Both the position numbers and the translations under genes were made by a program. Shown here piece after piece: positions 52,919-54,823 of a DNA stretch of 54,823 nucleotides (the first letter of the stretch is position 1; the number at the start of each line of letters is the position of its first letter). The notes beneath the pieces are model-generated. The model worked only from the letters and a program-made list of their open reading frames with translations, had not been told where the DNA came from and did no database searches. Source of the stretch: an uncultured Brachyspira sp. (lineage in GTDB: Bacteria; Spirochaetota; Brachyspiria; Brachyspirales; Brachyspiraceae); assembly GCF_949287625.1 (NCBI RefSeq), contig NZ_CASEGO010000009.1:1-54823 (forward strand), given 5' to 3'.

Positions 52919-53614
52919 ATGAACAGAGATGAAATTTTAAAAAGATATAATTTGATAGAAGATAATATTAACAGAGTAAAAGAGAAGTATAATATAAATT
53001 ATGATGTAAGTTTGGTAGCGGTAAGTAAATATTCTTCTATTGAAACAATAAAAGAGTTTTTATCATTAAACATAGACTTGCCATTGGGAGAGAGTAAGGC
53101 ACAGAGTTTGAGAGATAGGGTAGGGGAGATAGGTAAAATAAGAGACAATGTAAAATGGCACTTTATAGGACGCATACAAAGCAATAAAGTAAAATACATA
53201 GTAAAATACGCGGACTTGATACAGAGTGTAGATTCTATAGAGATAGCCGAATGTATAAATAAAGAGGCATTAAAAAATAATAAGATACAAAATATACTGC
53301 TTCAGTTTAATATAAGCGATGAAGGTCAGAAGGGCGGATTTACTAGAGATGACTATATAGGAGTATATGAGAATATTATAAAAATGCCTAATGTATCAGT
53401 AAAAGGATTAATGGCTATAGGGAAAGACACAGAAGATACTAATGTTATAGAAGAAGAATTCGAGCAGCTTAACATAATATACAAGGAAATAAATAAAAAA
53501 TATAATAATCCTTTATCAATTCTTTCAATGGGTATGTCATCTGACTATGAACTGGCAATAAAGCATGGTTCAAATATGGTTAGAATAGGCAGCAGCTTTT
53601 TGGGCAATTTTTAA
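52919..53614 (+). CDS. YggS/PLPBP-family pyridoxal-phosphate homeostasis protein
   Basis: A 231-residue single-domain alanine-racemase-fold protein that binds pyridoxal 5'-phosphate without known enzymatic activity and keeps PLP and amino-acid pools balanced. The PLP lysine is in VAVSKY (about residues 33-38). The family motifs WHFIGRIQSNKVK (about 80-92), QSVDSIEIA (about 102-110), LLQFNISDEGQKGG (about 127-140), LSMGMSSDYELAI (about 201-213) and VRIGSSFLG all appear. The usual FGENY-x-Q-E segment reads LGESKAQ here. In many bacteria the gene (yggS/ylmE) neighbours septum or tRNA genes; here it stands alone. Confidence 0.92.
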   Translation: MNRDEILKRYNLIEDNINRVKEKYNINYDVSLVAVSKYSSIETIKEFLSLNIDLPLGESKAQSLRDRVGEIGKIRDNVKWHFIGRIQSNKVKYIVKYADLIQSVDSIEIAECINKEALKNNKIQNILLQFNISDEGQKGGFTRDDYIGVYENIIKMPNVSVKGLMAIGKDTEDTNVIEEEFEQLNIIYKEINKKYNNPLSILSMGMSSDYELAIKHGSNMVRIGSSFLGNF

Positions 53615-53655
53615 ATATTTTTGATTTTTCATAATGTAATTAGAGGTTTTAAATA

Positions 53656-53775
53656 ATGGGAAAGAATCAAAAAGAATGGCAGGAAGTTAGGCTAGGGGAT
53701 ATAGGTGAAATTATAACAGGTAATACACCTCCGACTAAAAATACAGAATACCTTGTAAATAATTTAATTTTGTAA
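53656..53775 (+). pseudogene. Truncated start of a type I restriction specificity subunit (HsdS)
   Basis: ATG 53656 opens 39 codons ending at 53775. The product (EWQEVRLGDIGEIITGNTPPTKN) is the typical first 30 residues of an HsdS target-recognition domain, where W--VKLGDIG-I--G-TP is near universal. After about codon 32 the sequence dissolves into AT-rich DNA and then into the dispersed repeat, with no continuation of HsdS and no hsdM or hsdR nearby. It is a deletion remnant, perhaps cut by recombination at the repeat. Confidence 0.75.
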
Positions 53776-53811
53776 ATACAAGTTATTATAAAAATTTAAG
53801 TACATTTTAAT

Positions 53812-54010
53812 AGACTTGTTTCAAAACTAATTTTATATATACTGCAAGAATTTTATTTTGTCAATTGATGTACATTATACAGAATTATCAATTTTTTTTC
53901 CTCACAAAAAAAATTCCGCCAACACCACAGGCGGACTTCGTCGGCACGCAGAGCGAGGCGGACAGGCGTCACAAAAGAACTAGTGGTGCGAAGCCCAGCA
54001 ATGTTTTAAA
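53812..54010 (-). repeat. Dispersed GC-rich intergenic repeat, copy B (inverted)
   Basis: Read on the minus strand this matches copy A (3617-3915): a CTAGTTCTTTTGTGACGCC-like block, a TCCGCC block, an ATTGATAATTCTGTATAATG-like block and CAGTATATATAAAA. The GC-rich core includes a hairpin, TCCGCC (53915-53920) with GGCGGA (53930-53935). The edge segment TAGACTTGTTTCAAAACTA (53814-53832) corresponds to copy A position 3620-3640, but in the opposite relative order. The stretch 53776-54107 holds no gene. Confidence 0.7.
53836..53864 (-). promoter_or_regulatory. Promoter-like module inside repeat copy B
   Basis: Minus strand: TTGACA (53859-53864), a 17-bp spacer ending in CAG, and TATATA (53836-53841). 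It is the counterpart of 3884-3912. It points toward the truncated HsdS and has no minus-strand gene downstream. Confidence 0.4.
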
Positions 54011-54107
54011 TTTAAAAAATTAATTTTTACAAACTATATTTGTTTAGCTATATATTCTAAATTTTAATAAACAAAAATAAAGTAATACTTTGCAGATGAA
54101 GTCAATA

Positions 54108-54635
54108 TCACTGAAAACGTCTTGGTCTGTCTATAGTTATTAAATAGTTCCAAACATAGTAAAATATAGTATCTTTTGTAGTAAAGTTTTCCACAGCTTC
54201 ATCTTTTTTTAGTTTTATCATAGCATTAGAGAAAGCCTCATCTTTTTCTAATGCTTCTATTTTTAATGATAATTCATCTGTATGTGACTTTACTTTAGAC
54301 ATAAGCTCTACAGGCAAATTTCGCTCATAGTCTTTGCTTGTTAAAGTTTCAAGTGCGTATTCTATCTTGTCTGGGGTTATTCTTGATGATATTTCTTTTT
54401 CTCTTTGAACTTCTGTATTTAATGTATTTTCAGTCCATGTATTAAACTCATTAATCCATTCTTTATATATATTACCGTATTTATCAGATTCTAAAGTATA
54501 ATCGCTCCTTATATCAGTTGGAAGTATATTTAAGAAATTTTTATATCTTTTTTCCATAGCGTATATAGATCCGCCGTCATTTTTGCATGATATAATTATT
54601 AAACTTAATATTAAAAAAAGTGTTATTTTTTTCAT
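54108..54635 (-). CDS. Small lipoprotein, function unknown
   Basis: A 175-residue predicted lipoprotein: KK start, hydrophobic core, and lipobox IIIS-C17. The mature part is mostly charged alpha helix (for example EVQREKEISSRITPDKIEYALE and TDELSLKIEALEKDEAFSNAMIKLKKDEA), perhaps a helical bundle or coiled coil. The C-terminus has an aromatic patch (FYYVWNYL) and ends in RPRRFQ. No family is recognised. It is a single gene with a clear promoter at 54677-54705, between the dispersed repeat and a transposase remnant. Confidence 0.7.
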   Translation of the reverse strand: MKKITLFLILSLIIISCKNDGGSIYAMEKRYKNFLNILPTDIRSDYTLESDKYGNIYKEWINEFNTWTENTLNTEVQREKEISSRITPDKIEYALETLTSKDYERNLPVELMSKVKSHTDELSLKIEALEKDEAFSNAMIKLKKDEAVENFTTKDTIFYYVWNYLITIDRPRRFQ

Positions 54636-54676
54636 TAGTGGATATCCGTAATTTTATTTTTCTTTATTAATGCTAG

Positions 54677-54705
54677 ATTATACTAAAAATTTTTAAGTTT
54701 GTCAA
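54677..54705 (-). promoter_or_regulatory. Sigma-70-type promoter of the small lipoprotein gene
   Basis: Minus strand: a perfect TTGACA (54700-54705), 17-bp spacer and perfect TATAAT (54677-54682). The spacer differs by a single base from that of the promoter at 10384-10412. The start is about 35 nt before the ATG at 54635. Confidence 0.85.
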
Positions 54706-54750
54706 TTTTAATGTTGTTCTTTTTCTGCACGGGTTCCATACATATTGCAT

Positions 54751-54823
54751 TTAAGTATTCCTTAATTTCTTAAAGTATAGCATAGGAGTATCATAATTTA
54801 AAGTAGAATGTATTCTTTTATGA
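54751..54823 (-). mobile_element. C-terminal remnant of an IS3-like transposase (cut by window edge)
   Basis: On the minus strand, in frame from the window edge to a stop at 54751-54753: HKRIHSTLNYDTPMLYF, then KKLRNT-stop. The motif R-x-HS-LNY-TP is the classic end of the IS3-family OrfB (integrase core) transposase. Only 23 codons lie inside the window, so whether the element is complete cannot be judged. No inverted repeat end was identified. Confidence 0.75.

Noticed and set aside
1..54823. CRISPR array or prophage
   Set aside because: No regularly spaced direct repeats, cas genes, integrase with att sites, or phage structural genes were seen.

Overview
The window is about 55 kb of a very AT-rich chromosome (I judge roughly a quarter G+C by eye). 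Its gene content is that of a spirochaete and most likely Brachyspira. The evidence is a long flagellar export and regulation operon in spirochaetal order (fliP-fliQ-fliR-flhB-flhA-flhF-flhG-orf-fliA-DUF342/FapA), many lipoproteins with loose lipoboxes, tetratricopeptide (TPR) proteins, AbgT and DAACS transporters, and heavy use of AT-ending codons. The genus call is inference from gene content; no rRNA is present to settle it.

Layout. (1) 1-3.6 kb: an ABC-2 type transporter with a DUF4340 protein, then a CDP-alcohol phosphatidyltransferase. (2) 3.6-5.2 kb: a GC-rich dispersed repeat and a dicarboxylate/amino-acid symporter. (3) 5.8-10.1 kb: four consecutive exported proteins (lipoprotein, two barrel-like proteins, OmpA-like lipoprotein), probably one envelope operon. 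(4) 10.5-13.3 kb: an overlapping TPR + HEAT-like gene pair. (5) 13.3-18.8 kb, minus strand: an unrecognised 625-residue protein, a class A penicillin-binding protein and a tandem META-domain protein. (6) 19-33.9 kb: a GNAT enzyme, the flagellar operon, a NIF3-like protein and a HAD phosphatase. Inside the operon are a 57-codon stand-alone copy of the FlhF N-terminal domain and a decayed tandem duplicate of fliA. (7) 33.9-39.2 kb: recO, a 2[4Fe-4S] ferredoxin, hom, a YihY-family membrane protein with a large insertion, tRNA-Leu(TAG) and two small envelope proteins. (8) 39.3-44 kb: two AbgT-family transporter copies (the first broken by an in-frame TGA) and pepT. (9) 44.1-47.8 kb: thyA and folA, separated by a restriction-modification cassette whose methyltransferase is intact and whose endonuclease is frameshifted. 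(10) 48.1-53.6 kb: a second TPR protein, a chemoreceptor, tsaB, a YaaR-family gene and a YggS-type PLP protein. (11) 53.6-54.8 kb: debris (a truncated HsdS start, an inverted copy of the dispersed repeat, the tail of an IS3-like transposase) around one small lipoprotein.

Functionally, the core is motility: export gate, FlhF/FlhG placement factors, sigma-28, and nearby chemoreceptor and YaaR genes. Around it are envelope biogenesis, folate/thymidylate and amino-acid metabolism, and peptide/aminobenzoyl-glutamate uptake. Accessory DNA is limited to one restriction-modification insertion and decayed remnants. No prophage, CRISPR array or intact transposon was seen. The most unusual items are the split and duplicated FlhF N-domain with an 8-codon overlapping leader ORF, the decaying fliA duplicate, the cassette wedged between thyA and folA, a recurring promoter-like module in five intergenic places, and an inverted ATGTTAA/TTAACAT motif before three motility-linked genes.
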